A stretch of DNA of 56,982 nucleotides, taken from NCBI GenBank assembly GCA_002102225.1, contig LQPB01000009.1, forward strand, positions 1 to 56,982, in the 5' to 3' direction. The position numbers and the translations under genes were made by a program. The notes under the pieces were generated by a model. It saw nothing but the letters and a program-made list of their open reading frames with translations, was not told the origin of the DNA and searched no databases. Each line of letters starts with the position of its first letter. The stretch's first letter is position 1. Below, one piece after another: positions 22,052 to 30,727 of this stretch. Origin of the DNA: Mycobacterium interjectum. Lineage in GTDB: Bacteria; Actinomycetota; Actinomycetes; Mycobacteriales; Mycobacteriaceae.

Positions 22052-22069
22052 AGTTAGTGACGATTAACC
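22052..22069. promoter_or_regulatory. Second copy of the palindrome, between fadD35 and bkaR
   Basis: AGTTAGT-GACG-ATTAACC is an imperfect copy of the operator upstream of scoA (5 of 7 arm positions pair, and both half-sites match the scoA site closely). It lies 24 bp before bkaR and 25-52 bp before fadD35, suiting autorepression plus control of fadD35. Confidence 0.65.
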
Positions 22070-22093
22070 GAACGGGCGAGACGGAGGGCGGTC

Positions 22094-22735
22094 ATGACCA
22101 CGTCCGCGCCGGAGCCCGACGCCCCCAATCGCCGCAGCCGCTTGAAATCCGACCGGCGCCTGCAACTCCTGTCGGCCGCCGAGCGCTTGTTCGCCGAGCG
22201 CGGTTTCCTCGCGGTGCGCCTGGAAGACATCGGCGCCGCCGCGGGGGTGAGCGGTCCGGCGATCTATCGGCACTTCCCCAACAAGGAGTCGATGCTGGTC
22301 GAGTTGCTCGTCGGGATCAGCACCCGGCTGCTGGCCGGTGCCCGGAACGCGCGGGCCCGCAACACCGACGCGGCCGCCGCTCTGAACGAGCTGATCGACT
22401 TCCACCTCGACTTCGCGCTGGGCGAACCCGACCTGATCCGCATCCAGGACCGCGACCTGGCGCACCTGCCGGAGTCGGCCGAGAAGCAGGTGCGCAAGGC
22501 GCAGCGCCAATACGTCGAGGTCTGGGTGGGTGTGCTGCGCGAGCTCAACCCCAAGCTGGCCGAAGCCGACGCCCGGCTGACGGCCCACGCGATATTCGGT
22601 TTGCTCAACTCGACGCCGCACAGCATGAAGGCGCCCGACGATTCGCGCGCCAAGCTCACCGGTGCGGCGCGATCACGTGCCGTCATGCGGGCGATGACGG
22701 TTGCCGCGCTGCAAGCCGGCAATCAGTGCCCCTGA
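22094..22735 (+). CDS. bkaR: TetR-family repressor BkaR of branched-chain keto-acid catabolism
   Basis: A 213-residue TetR protein. The helix-turn-helix runs from SDRRLQLLSAAERLFAERGF through LEDIGAAAGVSGPAIYRHFPNKESML (about residues 20-72). The C-terminal ligand domain contains FALGEPDLIRIQDRDLAHLP. It corresponds to M. tuberculosis Rv2506, which I remember being described as BkaR, repressor of the adjacent branched-chain keto-acid operon. ATG 22094 has GGAGGGCGG just upstream. Confidence 0.9.
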   Translation: MTTSAPEPDAPNRRSRLKSDRRLQLLSAAERLFAERGFLAVRLEDIGAAAGVSGPAIYRHFPNKESMLVELLVGISTRLLAGARNARARNTDAAAALNELIDFHLDFALGEPDLIRIQDRDLAHLPESAEKQVRKAQRQYVEVWVGVLRELNPKLAEADARLTAHAIFGLLNSTPHSMKAPDDSRAKLTGAARSRAVMRAMTVAALQAGNQCP

Positions 22736-22805
22736 GTCGCGCCCCTTCAGGAGAGTCCCCGCCGGGGTGCCCGGTTTAGGTACCCTTGCAACCCATGAGG
22801 TGGAC

Positions 22806-23603
22806 ATGAACGATCCACGTCGAACCGAGCGGTTTAGTCCCCCTCTACCGGGATCGGGACCGGCCGGGCCGCATGGTTTGCCCTATCCGCCGCCCGCCGA
22901 CCCCGCATACGCTGACCAGGCCGGACCTTATGCGCCGACGTACGGCGGATACGGCCCGCAGTGGGCGTCCAACATCAACGACACCAAACAGCTGCCGGCG
23001 TACTGGCAGCAGGAGCTGCCCCCGTCGGGCGAAGCGCCAATCGAGGGCGTGACACCGCCGCCGCCCGGCGGCCCGAGGTCACCGCGCTGGCTGTGGTTGG
23101 GCGCCGGGGCCGCGGTGCTCCTGGTCGTCGCGCTGGTGATCGCGCTGATCCTGGCCAACGACGCGATCAAGAACCAGACCGCCGTCCCGCCGCTGCCCGC
23201 GATGCCCGGGTCGAGCGAGGAGCAGACCCCGACGCCGACCCCGTCGACGCGGACGTCGCCGCCGTCGCGCACGCTCCGGCCGCTGCCGCCACCGACCGCC
23301 TCGGGCCCGCCCACCGAGACCACCGGCCCGGGGGTGATGCAGGACGTGGTCTACAGCGTCACCGGGGAAGGCCGCGCCATCAGCGTCGTCTACATCGGCA
23401 CCGGCGACGTCGTGCAGACCGAGTTCAACGTCGTGCTGCCCTGGACCAAAGAGGTGAGCCTGTCGAAGTCGGCGCTGCACCCGGCAAACGTCACGGTCGT
23501 CAACTTCGGCCACAACGTCACCTGCTCGGTGACCGTCGATGGGGTTCAGCTGAGCCAGCGGTCCGGGGCCGGACTGACGATCTGCGACGCGCGGGGTTCG
23601 TGA
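22806..23603 (+). CDS. Proline-rich membrane protein with MmpS-like C-terminal domain
   Basis: A 265-residue protein. Residues 1-95 are proline-rich and cytoplasmic (many PPP/PPADP runs); one transmembrane helix follows (WLWLGAGAAVLLVVALVIALILA). A Pro/Thr/Ser linker (TPTPTPSTRTSPPSRT) leads to an extracytoplasmic domain (VVYSVTGEGRAISVVYIG ... VTCSVTVDGV) with the beta-sandwich pattern of MmpS proteins. No mmpL is adjacent. ATG 22806 has GAGGT upstream; a longer in-frame start at 22701 would overlap bkaR. Corresponds to Rv2507. Confidence 0.82.
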   Translation: MNDPRRTERFSPPLPGSGPAGPHGLPYPPPADPAYADQAGPYAPTYGGYGPQWASNINDTKQLPAYWQQELPPSGEAPIEGVTPPPPGGPRSPRWLWLGAGAAVLLVVALVIALILANDAIKNQTAVPPLPAMPGSSEEQTPTPTPSTRTSPPSRTLRPLPPPTASGPPTETTGPGVMQDVVYSVTGEGRAISVVYIGTGDVVQTEFNVVLPWTKEVSLSKSALHPANVTVVNFGHNVTCSVTVDGVQLSQRSGAGLTICDARGS

Positions 23604-23712
23604 CGACCGCGGGAGGGCTGAGTAGCCCACCGCGCCGAACGTGCACGTACGGCGGAAAACCGGTCGAAATCTCGCCGTGAGAGCACGTTGGGCGACTTGA
23701 CGCCTCCCGACA

Positions 23713-25029
23713 CTAGGCCTGCGCGGGCTGCTCGGCGCGCGCCGGCACCCGAACCACCAGCATCGCCAGCAGTCCGGCGACCAGCACCAGGCAGATCCCG
23801 CCGATGCCGGCGCGCACGGCGCCGAACGCGTCGACGAAGACGGAGAACAGCCACGGCGCCACGAACGCGACGGCCCGCCCGGTCATCGTGTAGAGGCCGA
23901 ACGCGACGCCCTCCCCGCCGTCCTTCGCCAACTGCAACAACAGGGCGCGCGACGACGCGAGCGACGGGCCGACGAACACGGCCAACAGCAGCCCGCACGC
24001 CCAGAAGGCGTGCGCACCGGACACCGCCATCAACGTGACCGACACGGCGACGAGCGCGACCAGCGACCCCACGATCACCGGTTTGGATCCGATCCGGTGG
24101 TCGACGAACCCGCCGATGACCGCGCCCAGCGCGGCCACCACGCTCGCCGCCACCCCGAACACCACCACGTCGCCCTGAGACAGGCCGTACACGCTGACCC
24201 CGAGCACGGCGCCGAAGCCGAAGATCGCTGCCAGCCCGTCCCGGAACAGCGCGCTGGCCCCCAGGAAGTAGACCAGGTTGCGGTTGCGGCGCCATTCCGC
24301 GCTCACCTCTGCCCACAGCTTGCGATAACCGCCCAGCATGCTCACCGGGGACGACGTCTCGCCGGAGTCCGGCAGCCGGTGGGCGACAAACAACAACGGC
24401 AGCGCCAGCACCGCAAACCATGCCGCGGTCAGCAGCATCGCCGTCCGGACGTAGAGCCCGTCATGGACCGGCACGCGCAGCAGCCCGCGCACCGGGCCGG
24501 TGCCGGAGATGAAGCCGAAATAGACCAGGAGCAAAAGGACCACGCTGCCGGTAAAGCCTGAGGCCGCACCCAGGCCGGAGATGCGCCCGGCCGTCTGCGG
24601 CGTCGAGACCTGACGCAGCATGGCGTTGTAGGGAACACCGGCGAGATCACCGCACGCGGCCGTGGCCGACAGCAGCACCAGGCCCGCCCACAGATAGCTG
24701 GGCTCGTCGCGGATCAGGAACATCGCGCTGGTCGACGCGACCGCGAGACCGCTCAAGACCGTCAACACCACCCGCCGACGGTGCGGGGCTTCCACCCACA
24801 CCCCGACGACCGGCGCCAACACCGCGATGGTCAACCCCGCGACCGCGAGCGAGCGACCGAGCCAACTCGCCGGTGACGTGCCACCGGACATCCCCGCACC
24901 CACGGTGCCGGTCAGGTAGACCGAGAAGACGAAGGTCGCCACGATGGCGTTCATGCCGAGGGAGCCACAGTCCCACAGCGCCCACGCCGCCACCTGCGAT
25001 GGCACGGGTGTGGCCGGACGCTGACTCAT
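23713..25029 (-). CDS. MFS transporter of the UMF1/Atg22-like type
   Basis: A 438-residue polytopic protein, with about 12 hydrophobic segments. The N-terminus WALWDCGSLGMNAIVATFVFSVYLT is typical of the UMF1 (Atg22-like) MFS branch. GVPYNAMLRQVSTPQTAGRISGLGAASGF, the conserved loop, is near residues 125-153. The substrate is unknown, and exported amino acids or metabolites are only a guess. ATG 25029 is divergent from cmrA at 25073. Corresponds to Rv2508c. Confidence 0.85.
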   Translation of the reverse strand: MSQRPATPVPSQVAAWALWDCGSLGMNAIVATFVFSVYLTGTVGAGMSGGTSPASWLGRSLAVAGLTIAVLAPVVGVWVEAPHRRRVVLTVLSGLAVASTSAMFLIRDEPSYLWAGLVLLSATAACGDLAGVPYNAMLRQVSTPQTAGRISGLGAASGFTGSVVLLLLVYFGFISGTGPVRGLLRVPVHDGLYVRTAMLLTAAWFAVLALPLLFVAHRLPDSGETSSPVSMLGGYRKLWAEVSAEWRRNRNLVYFLGASALFRDGLAAIFGFGAVLGVSVYGLSQGDVVVFGVAASVVAALGAVIGGFVDHRIGSKPVIVGSLVALVAVSVTLMAVSGAHAFWACGLLLAVFVGPSLASSRALLLQLAKDGGEGVAFGLYTMTGRAVAFVAPWLFSVFVDAFGAVRAGIGGICLVLVAGLLAMLVVRVPARAEQPAQA

Positions 25030-25072
25030 GCCCCGCACTGTATAAGTGCGGCGCCTGTCTACCATTGGCCGC

Positions 25073-25879
25073 ATGCCGGTGCCAGCTCCCAGTCCCGACG
25101 CGCGCGCCGTTGTCACCGGGGCTTCGCAAAACATCGGCGAAGCGCTGGCCACCGAGCTGGCCGCGCGCGGCCACAGCCTGATCGTCACCGCGCGACGCGA
25201 AGAGCTGCTCAACGACCTGGCCGCACGGCTGGCCGACAAGTACGGGGTGGCCGTCGACGTGCGGCCCGCCGACCTGGCCGACCCGGCCGAACGGGCCAAG
25301 CTGTGCGACGAATTGGCCGCCCGCCCCATCTCGATCCTGTGCGCCAACGCCGGTACCGCGACGTTCGGTCCGGTCACGGGCCTCGACCCGGCGGGCGAAA
25401 AGGCCCAGGTGCAGCTGAATGCCGTTGCGGTGCACGACCTTACGCTGGCGGTGCTGCCGGGCATGGTCGAGCGCGGGGCCGGCGGCATCCTGATTTCCGG
25501 CTCGGCGGCCGGCAATTCGCCGATCCCCTACAACGCCACCTACGCGGCCACCAAGGCGTTCGCCAACACCTTCAGCGAATCGTTGCGCGGTGAGCTGCGC
25601 GGCTCGGGCGTGCACGTCACGCTGCTGGCGCCGGGCCCGGTGCGCACCGATCTGCCCGATGACGCCGAACGGTCGCTGGTCGAAAAGCTGGTCCCGGATT
25701 TTCTGTGGATCTCGACCGAGCACACCGCCCAGATCTCGCTGGATGCCTTGGAGCGCAACAAGATGCGCGTCGTGCCGGGGCTGACGTCCAAGGCGATGTC
25801 GGTGGCCAGCGGGTACGCCCCTCGCGCGATCGTGGCGCCGATCGTGGGCAGCTTCTACAAGAAGCTCGGCGGCGGGTAG
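25073..25879 (+). CDS. cmrA: Short-chain dehydrogenase, probable mycolate reductase CmrA
   Basis: A 268-residue SDR. The NADPH site VVTGASQNIGEALA is at residues 13-26, NAG at about 89-91, catalytic Ser in LISGSAAG and the YAATK catalytic pair near residue 160. It corresponds to M. tuberculosis Rv2509, the homologue of corynebacterial CmrA, which I recall reducing the 3-oxo-mycolate intermediate to mature mycolic acid. ATG 25073 is used; the in-frame ATG at 25046 overlaps the promoter region. Confidence 0.88.
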   Translation: MPVPAPSPDARAVVTGASQNIGEALATELAARGHSLIVTARREELLNDLAARLADKYGVAVDVRPADLADPAERAKLCDELAARPISILCANAGTATFGPVTGLDPAGEKAQVQLNAVAVHDLTLAVLPGMVERGAGGILISGSAAGNSPIPYNATYAATKAFANTFSESLRGELRGSGVHVTLLAPGPVRTDLPDDAERSLVEKLVPDFLWISTEHTAQISLDALERNKMRVVPGLTSKAMSVASGYAPRAIVAPIVGSFYKKLGGG

Positions 25880-25882
25880 GCG

Positions 25883-27439
25883 TTACTTCCGGCGATTACG
25901 GCCGCCACCGCCGAACTTGGCCTTGATAATTTCGCGTATCCCCATGTTTACGGCGCTTTGCACCTCACGGTCGTGCCACAACCTTTCTAACAAGCTTGGC
26001 CCCTTTGGTTCCGTCGGCTCGACCGGCGCCGGCATCGGCGGGGGCACGGAGTCAGCCGGCACCGGCGGATAGCCGGACTGGGCCCGCGGAGCTTGCGGGA
26101 CGGCCTGGGGCTGCGCCGGTTGTTCGATCGTTTGGCCGTACTTCGCCTGCAGCGGACTGGCTTTGGCCGCGGCGGTGATTGCGTCGGTGCCGACCGAGGC
26201 CATCAGCGACCGCGGCACCCGCATGCGGGTCCACGCGACCGGCGTTGGTGCGCCCTTCTCGGACAGCACGGTGACGACGGCCTCGCCGATTCCGAGCGAG
26301 GTCAGCGCCGACTCCAGGTCGTACACATCGGTTTTCGGGTAGGTGCGGACGGTCTTGGACAGCGCGGCCTGGTCGTCGGGTGTGAACGCCCGCAGCGCGT
26401 GCTGGATGCGCGCGCCCAGCTGGGACAGCACGTCGTTGGGGATGTCGGTGGGCAGCTGCGTGCAGAAGAACACCCCGACGCCCTTGGAGCGGATCAGCTT
26501 GACGGTCTGCTCCACCTGCTCGAGGAAGGCCTTGGACGCATCGGCGAACAACAGGTGTGCCTCGTCGAAAAAGAAGACCAGGTTGGGCTTGTCGACGTCG
26601 CCGACCTCGGGCAGCTTGGCGTACAGGTCGGCCAGCAGCCACATCAAAAAGGTGGAGAAGATGACGGGACGCACCGACTGACCGCTGAATTCGAGCAACG
26701 AGATGGTGCCCTGCCCGTTTTCGACGCGCAGAAGATCCTGGGGATCGAGCTTCGGCTCGCCGAAGAACGTGTCCCCGCCCTCGCCGGCGAGGTTGACGAG
26801 CGCCCGCAGGATGACCCCGGCCGTCGTCGACGACACCCCGCCCAGATCTTTCAGATCGGCCTTACCCTCGTCGCTCGCCAGGTGGCTGATGACGCCGCGC
26901 AGATCGCCCAGGGTGACCAGCGGACGCCCCGCCTGCTGGGCCCAATGGAAGATCAGCCCCAGCGTCGACTCCTGAGTGGCGTTGAGCCCCAACACTTTCG
27001 ACAACAACACCGGGCCGAAGCTGGCCACCGTCGCGCGCACCGGCACGCCCACTCCCCCGGTACCAAGCGACAAGAACTCCACCGGGAACCCGGTCGGCTG
27101 CCAGTTGTCCCCGGTGTCCTTCGCCCGCGCGGCGGTCTTGTCGTTGGCCTCGCCCGGCCGGGCCAGACCGGACAGGTCGCCTTTGACGTCGGCCATCAAC
27201 ACCGCCACGCCCGCGGCGCTGAGCTGTTCGGCGATCAGTTGCAGCGTCTTGGTCTTGCCGGTTCCCGTCGCGCCGGCCACCAGGCCGTGCCGGTTGACGG
27301 TCGCCAGCGGGATGCGGATCTGCGCGGTCGGGTCCACCAGGCCGTCGACGACGACCGTGCCCAATTCCAGCGCCTGGCCCGCGACGGCGTAGCCGCTCGC
27401 GATTCGCTGTGCGGGTGTCGCCGCCGATTCCGTGGTCAT
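25883..27439 (-). CDS. HerA/DUF853-type ATPase
   Basis: A 518-residue P-loop ATPase. Walker [11 protein letters not shown] is at about residues 55-64 and Walker B is [13 protein letters not shown] near 280. The C-terminus is Pro/Ala-rich, then basic (GGGGRNRRK). The helicase-HerA-like DUF853 family has no settled role in mycobacteria; DNA translocation is suggested by homology only. ATG 27439 gives [11 protein letters not shown]. It converges with cmrA, with only 3 bp between the two stops. Corresponds to Rv2510c. Confidence 0.85.
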   Translation of the reverse strand: MTTESAATPAQRIASGYAVAGQALELGTVVVDGLVDPTAQIRIPLATVNRHGLVAGATGTGKTKTLQLIAEQLSAAGVAVLMADVKGDLSGLARPGEANDKTAARAKDTGDNWQPTGFPVEFLSLGTGGVGVPVRATVASFGPVLLSKVLGLNATQESTLGLIFHWAQQAGRPLVTLGDLRGVISHLASDEGKADLKDLGGVSSTTAGVILRALVNLAGEGGDTFFGEPKLDPQDLLRVENGQGTISLLEFSGQSVRPVIFSTFLMWLLADLYAKLPEVGDVDKPNLVFFFDEAHLLFADASKAFLEQVEQTVKLIRSKGVGVFFCTQLPTDIPNDVLSQLGARIQHALRAFTPDDQAALSKTVRTYPKTDVYDLESALTSLGIGEAVVTVLSEKGAPTPVAWTRMRVPRSLMASVGTDAITAAAKASPLQAKYGQTIEQPAQPQAVPQAPRAQSGYPPVPADSVPPPMPAPVEPTEPKGPSLLERLWHDREVQSAVNMGIREIIKAKFGGGGRNRRK

Positions 27440-27539
27440 CGCGCTCGCCCCTCTTCCCGGTCGCAACGCTCACAGTACTTCGCCAGGGCAGGCGGGGGCA
27501 GGACCAGCGCGGGCCCGGCGCACGCATACGCTGAGCGCT

Positions 27540-28187
27540 GTGCGCGACGAATTGGTGTGGATCGACTGCGAAATGACCGGGCTCGACTTGAGCTCGGACA
27601 AGCTGATCGAGATCGCGGTCCTGGTCACCGACGCCGAGCTGAACGTGCTCGGCGACGGGGTGGACGTGGTGATCCACGCCGACGACGCCGCGCTGTCGTC
27701 GATGATCGAGGTGGTCACCGAAATGCACTCGCGCTCGGGGCTGATCGACGAGGTCAGGGCCTCCACCATCGACCTGGCGACCGCCGAGGCGATGGTGCTG
27801 GACTACATCACCCCGCACGTGAAGCAACCCAAGACCGCGCCCCTGGCGGGCAACTCGATCGCCACGGATCGGTCCTTCATCACCCGCGACATGCCAAAGC
27901 TCGACTCATACCTGCATTACCGGATGATCGACGTCAGCTCGATCAAGGAACTGTGCCGGCGCTGGTATCCGCGCATCTACTACGGCCAGCCAGTCAAGGG
28001 CCTCACGCACCGCGCGCTGGCCGACATCCACGAATCCATCCGCGAACTGCAGTACTACCGGCGGACCGCGTTCGTGCCGCCGCCGGGTCCGTCCACCAGC
28101 GAAATCGAGATCGTGGTCGGCGATCTTGCAGGCCCACAGAACGCAACCGGAACAATCGATTCGGACACCGAGCCCCCCACCGGCTAG
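27540..28187 (+). CDS. orn: Oligoribonuclease Orn
   Basis: A 215-residue DEDDh 3'-5' exonuclease. The first acidic motif is [11 protein letters not shown] (residues 6-16), [10 protein letters not shown] is the second and [14 protein letters not shown] the third, carrying His and Asp. It degrades short RNA oligomers in the cytoplasm. GTG 27540 is chosen because WIDCEMTG follows at the usual distance; the frame stays open upstream, but that stretch is antisense to the HerA-like gene. The C-terminal 35 residues ([17 protein letters not shown]) are a mycobacterial extension. Corresponds to Rv2511. Confidence 0.92.
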   Translation: MRDELVWIDCEMTGLDLSSDKLIEIAVLVTDAELNVLGDGVDVVIHADDAALSSMIEVVTEMHSRSGLIDEVRASTIDLATAEAMVLDYITPHVKQPKTAPLAGNSIATDRSFITRDMPKLDSYLHYRMIDVSSIKELCRRWYPRIYYGQPVKGLTHRALADIHESIRELQYYRRTAFVPPPGPSTSEIEIVVGDLAGPQNATGTIDSDTEPPTG

Positions 28188-28240
28188 TATCGGTGGTCGC
28201 CGCTCGTTGGCCCAGCTATGGATGCCGGCTGGCGGCAATG

Positions 28241-28316
28241 GTGGCTGTAGTTCAGTTGGTAGAGCACCAGGTTGTGATCCTGGGTGTCGCGGGTTCGAGT
28301 CCCGTCAGCCACCCCA
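28241..28316 (+). tRNA. tRNA-His (anticodon GTG)
   Basis: The 5' acceptor strand GTGGCTG pairs with CAGCCAC, the anticodon stem-loop is CAGG-TTGTGAT-CCTG with anticodon GTG, and the T arm is CGGGTTCGAGTCCCG. Base 28240 is G, matching the extra G-1 of tRNA-His opposite C73, and CCA is encoded at 28314-28316. Its 3' half is the attachment site of the downstream phage-like element, so the anticodon loop to CCA part is probably phage-supplied. Confidence 0.97.
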
Positions 28317-28317
28317 C
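28268..28317 (+). repeat. attL: left copy of the integration repeat
   Basis: A 50-bp direct repeat shared with 38588-38637. It spans the tRNA-His anticodon stem through CCA. A 16-bp match, one mismatch (G here at 28284, A on the right) and a 33-bp perfect run make up the pair. Confidence 0.93.
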
Positions 28318-28352
28318 AGGTCAGAGGGTATTTTTGCCCTCTGACCTTTTTT
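28318..28352 (+). terminator. Rho-independent terminator directly after tRNA-His
   Basis: AGGTCAGAGGG and CCCTCTGACCT form a perfect 11-bp stem around an 8-base TATTTTTG loop, followed by a T6 run. It begins one base after the attL repeat, so it is carried by the element and would terminate tRNA-His transcription and shield the element from read-through. Confidence 0.85.
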
Positions 28353-28365
28353 CTTTCGACGAGTG

Positions 28366-28382
28366 TCGTGCGATTAGCGTGC
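28366..28382 (+). promoter_or_regulatory. Candidate integrase arm-type site, left
   Basis: TCGTGCGATTAGCGTGC recurs with one mismatch at 38460-38476 in the same orientation, near the opposite attachment site. Paired short repeats flanking both ends are what arm-type sites of tyrosine integrases look like. Confidence 0.5.
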
Positions 28383-28497
28383 TACATGCGCTTCGGCATG
28401 GATAGGTACTACGCGAGCTACGTGCTACTAGGGAACTATCTCTGCAACATGGAGAAAAGATACCTGACCTGCAACGACAGTTTCGGACCCAACTACC

Positions 28498-28785
28498 GTG
28501 GCAGCACTGACCTGCATCGATTGGACCGAGATACCATCGCATTACGGGATCGACGAGTCAGCCCCCGGAGTCATCCTTACCGGCATGCACAGCCACAACG
28601 GGGCACACCTCCCCACGCAACCAACCATCAAACAAACCGCAGCGTTCTTCGGAGTCGATGAGAAAACGATCCGCCGCTGGATTTCGCAGCGCCGACTCAC
28701 TGCATATCGCATTGGGCCGCGCCTCATCCGGGTTGATCGCGAGTCAATCCTCAAGCTGGCCAGCCCGATTGGCGCCGCAGTATGA
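28498..28785 (+). CDS. HTH DNA-binding protein, excisionase/MerR-like
   Basis: Up to 95 residues from GTG 28498. The C-terminal 55 residues (PTIKQTAAFFGVDEKTIRRWISQRRLTAYRIGPRLIRVDRESIL) are a helix-turn-helix followed by the basic wing seen in phage excisionases and helix_turn_helix_17 proteins. The N-terminal 40 residues look unconserved, and ATG 28585 is an alternative start; neither has a clear ribosome site. First gene of the rightward early block; its stop overlaps the next ATG (ATGA). It could be the recombination directionality factor or a regulator; a second HTH gene at 30208 is an equal candidate. Confidence 0.7.
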   Translation: MAALTCIDWTEIPSHYGIDESAPGVILTGMHSHNGAHLPTQPTIKQTAAFFGVDEKTIRRWISQRRLTAYRIGPRLIRVDRESILKLASPIGAAV

Positions 28786-29675
28786 AGATTCCCAGCAGTA
28801 TCGAGGATGCCACCCTTGACCTAAAGGGCTTAGGTGAGCTGATCACCGCTTCTGAGTGGAAGCGCGCGGCCATCGTGTGGGCGTTCACGGAGGATCGCAA
28901 GCCGGGTCGGAAATCTGCCACATCTGGCAGATTGTCTGCAGTTGAACTTGCTTCGCAAGGGATCGCTGGATTGACGTCTCACACCTCTGTCACCAAGTAC
29001 CGCAAGGCATGGGCGAAAGCCATTGCCGATGGCGTAGCTACAGATGTCAAGCCTGGCGACGTGATCGAACTCCCTGCCGTCGAGTGGCAGACCTACTTCA
29101 CCCCTGTCGACCGCGAAGTAACCGGCCAGGACGGCAACACCCACGAGCGCCAGGAGCGCGAGTGGAATCCACCTCCAGGGGCCCCATTGGGTAACGATAG
29201 GGCATCAGCATCTCTGTTGTGCGACTCGGATGACTTTCCAAGCACTCTCAAGCTTGTTGGCAAGAACATCAACAACCTCCTTGCCGCATACACGTTGAAT
29301 CTAACGCAGATTGAACAGGTGGAAGGCCTTCTCCACAAAACCCTACGTACGCTTGGCAAGCGGAAAGCGGAACTCAATCCGCCGATGCCCAAGCTGGGCG
29401 ACAAGCCGGGTAGGAAACAGACTCCCGCCGTAGAGCCGTGGGATGAATCTTCTTGGCAGCCTGAGAAGATCAACGAGTCTAAGCGCCTCGTGAAGCTCAA
29501 TGACATGATGTGGAACACTCTCGATGGCCTCGACGATACCGAGGGTGAAATGCTGAAGCGCATCGGCAAGTCAATCCTCGACTTCATTGAAGATGAGAAC
29601 AAGGTCCGTGGCGTGGCGCGATTGATGCATTCAGTTATTGAATTCGCCTCTGTCTACAAGTCGAAGAGGCGCTAA
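28782..29675 (+). CDS. Phage-element protein of unknown function
   Basis: 297 residues, coupled to the preceding HTH gene by an ATGA overlap. No family is recognised with confidence. The N-terminal part (ASEWKRAAIVWAFTE, SAVELASQGIAGLTSHTSVTKYRKAW) suggests a helical DNA-binding region of the kind found near replication or partition genes in actinobacterial elements. The middle is Lys/Asp-rich and the C-terminus is helical and charged. Codon use is less GC-biased than the backbone. A DNA-binding or replication role is a guess. Confidence 0.65.
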   Translation: MKIPSSIEDATLDLKGLGELITASEWKRAAIVWAFTEDRKPGRKSATSGRLSAVELASQGIAGLTSHTSVTKYRKAWAKAIADGVATDVKPGDVIELPAVEWQTYFTPVDREVTGQDGNTHERQEREWNPPPGAPLGNDRASASLLCDSDDFPSTLKLVGKNINNLLAAYTLNLTQIEQVEGLLHKTLRTLGKRKAELNPPMPKLGDKPGRKQTPAVEPWDESSWQPEKINESKRLVKLNDMMWNTLDGLDDTEGEMLKRIGKSILDFIEDENKVRGVARLMHSVIEFASVYKSKRR

Positions 29676-29709
29676 TGGCTAGCGATCTTCGGCGGGTGGG
29701 TGTGGCGTA

Positions 29710-30081
29710 GTGCAACACAACTACTTCGGCATGCACTATCAGGCCGTCTGGCGGGAGCGCGCCGCAAGCCGCGCCGCCAACCCGGCGATGCCCCTGTGGA
29801 TTCGCGTTGCATCGCTGGCCTTCGGATGCCACCGCCGGAACGGCCACGCCAACTTCCAGCCTGGTGAGATCGCCGAGATCCTCGGGACGCCCGGCGCGCC
29901 CCTCTCGGCGGCATCCGTGAGCAACGCAATCAAGCTCGCGAAGAACGCCGGATGGATCGCCGACGAGTCCAACGCAAAGTGTCTGGTTGTGCCGCCACAT
30001 GCCATCGTGGGCGGGCCTGGTGAAGCTACGGCGCGATGCCTGATTCACGGGGCAACTTCACGTGGTTCACGTCGCACGTGA
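29710..30081 (+). CDS. Winged-helix phage-element protein
   Basis: 123 residues from GTG 29710. The central part GHANFQPGEIAEILG...PLSAASVSNAIKLAKNAGWI reads as a helix-turn-helix followed by a wing, similar to replication-initiator or regulator proteins of actinobacterial elements. A conserved-looking CLVVPPHAIVGG stretch follows. The stop lies inside the inverted-repeat cluster at 30057-30104, suggesting the protein or a neighbour binds those repeats. Function unproven. Confidence 0.6.
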   Translation: MQHNYFGMHYQAVWRERAASRAANPAMPLWIRVASLAFGCHRRNGHANFQPGEIAEILGTPGAPLSAASVSNAIKLAKNAGWIADESNAKCLVVPPHAIVGGPGEATARCLIHGATSRGSRRT

Positions 30082-30104
30082 ACTCACTTTACGTCACACG
30101 TGAA
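30057..30104. repeat. Cluster of TTCACGT/ACGTGAA inverted repeats
   Basis: A half-site TTCACGT at 30057-30063 is followed by TTCACGT-CGC-ACGTGAA (perfect, 30066-30082) and TTTACGT-CAC-ACGTGAA (one mismatch, 30088-30104). The two dyad centres are 22 bp apart, about two helical turns. It could be an operator array or replication-origin iterons. Confidence 0.7.
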
Positions 30105-30207
30105 ATCGAAACGTCCTGACCAGCGGTTTTATCCGCATGCTTTATTGATTCTTATAAAGGGCCTCTCCAATGACGGCCCATTATCCCCTCTTCCCAAGGA
30201 GGAACCC

Positions 30208-30387
30208 ATGCCTGAATTCCTGACGCTTGAAGACCTAGCTGGTGTGTTGCATGCGCCCGTGGGGACCCTGCGGCACTGGCGCCAAACCGGGTACGGTCCC
30301 AGATCCGCCAAGATTGGCCGGCGGGTGCTTTACCGGCGCAGCGACGTTGAAACCTGGCTTGAAGCAGCCTTTTCCGGCGACGAGTGA
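30208..30387 (+). CDS. Small HTH protein, excisionase-like
   Basis: 59 residues from ATG 30208, with an excellent AAGGAGG ribosome site 7 bp upstream. MPEFLTLEDLAGVLHAPVGTLRHWRQTGYGPRSAKIGRRVLYRRSDVETWL is the typical excisionase/MerR-like fold: helix-turn-helix, a Gly-Pro wing and a RRSDVETWL helix. Small genes of this type in phiRv1/phiRv2 act as directionality factors, so this is a good Xis candidate even though it lies far from the integrase. Confidence 0.8.
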   Translation: MPEFLTLEDLAGVLHAPVGTLRHWRQTGYGPRSAKIGRRVLYRRSDVETWLEAAFSGDE

Positions 30388-30517
30388 ACATTGTCAATGG
30401 TTCTGAGTAACTGAACAAGTAAAGTTAAATGTATCTGAATGCTGCCGAAAAGAGCCGGCAAGTAAGCACTGCCAAGGGACTTGGACCCAAAAGCATGCTA
30501 CCTTTAAGGAGTACGAA

Positions 30518-30727
30518 GTGTGCCCGAATATAGTCAGCGACCGCCTTCGTCGTCAGTTGACAGCACACAAGCAATCAGACGGCGACGTGATAATCCGCTG
30601 GCCCCACGGCATGTTGGTCCTCAGCCAAGCTGAAGTAAACCGCATCTATGCCGTCACGAATGAGCGACCCCATATCCTGCGCTTTCCAGCAACCAACGAG
30701 CGCGGCGACTTCCTCTCTGACGAATGA
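30518..30727 (+). CDS. Small protein of unknown function, first gene of the cargo cassette
   Basis: 69 residues from GTG 30518, with AAGGAG 6-11 bases upstream. MCPNIVSDRLRRQLTAHK... continues with a beta-rich VIIRWPHGMLVLSQAEVNRIYAV stretch. No family recognised. The stop overlaps the ATG of the GNAT gene by four bases (ATGA), so the two are co-translated; a small partner or antitoxin-like role is possible but unsupported. Confidence 0.6.
   Translation: MCPNIVSDRLRRQLTAHKQSDGDVIIRWPHGMLVLSQAEVNRIYAVTNERPHILRFPATNERGDFLSDE

Noticed and set aside
28126..28661. Open frames crossing tRNA-His and its terminator
   Set aside because: They run through the tRNA and a perfect terminator hairpin and have no coding features.
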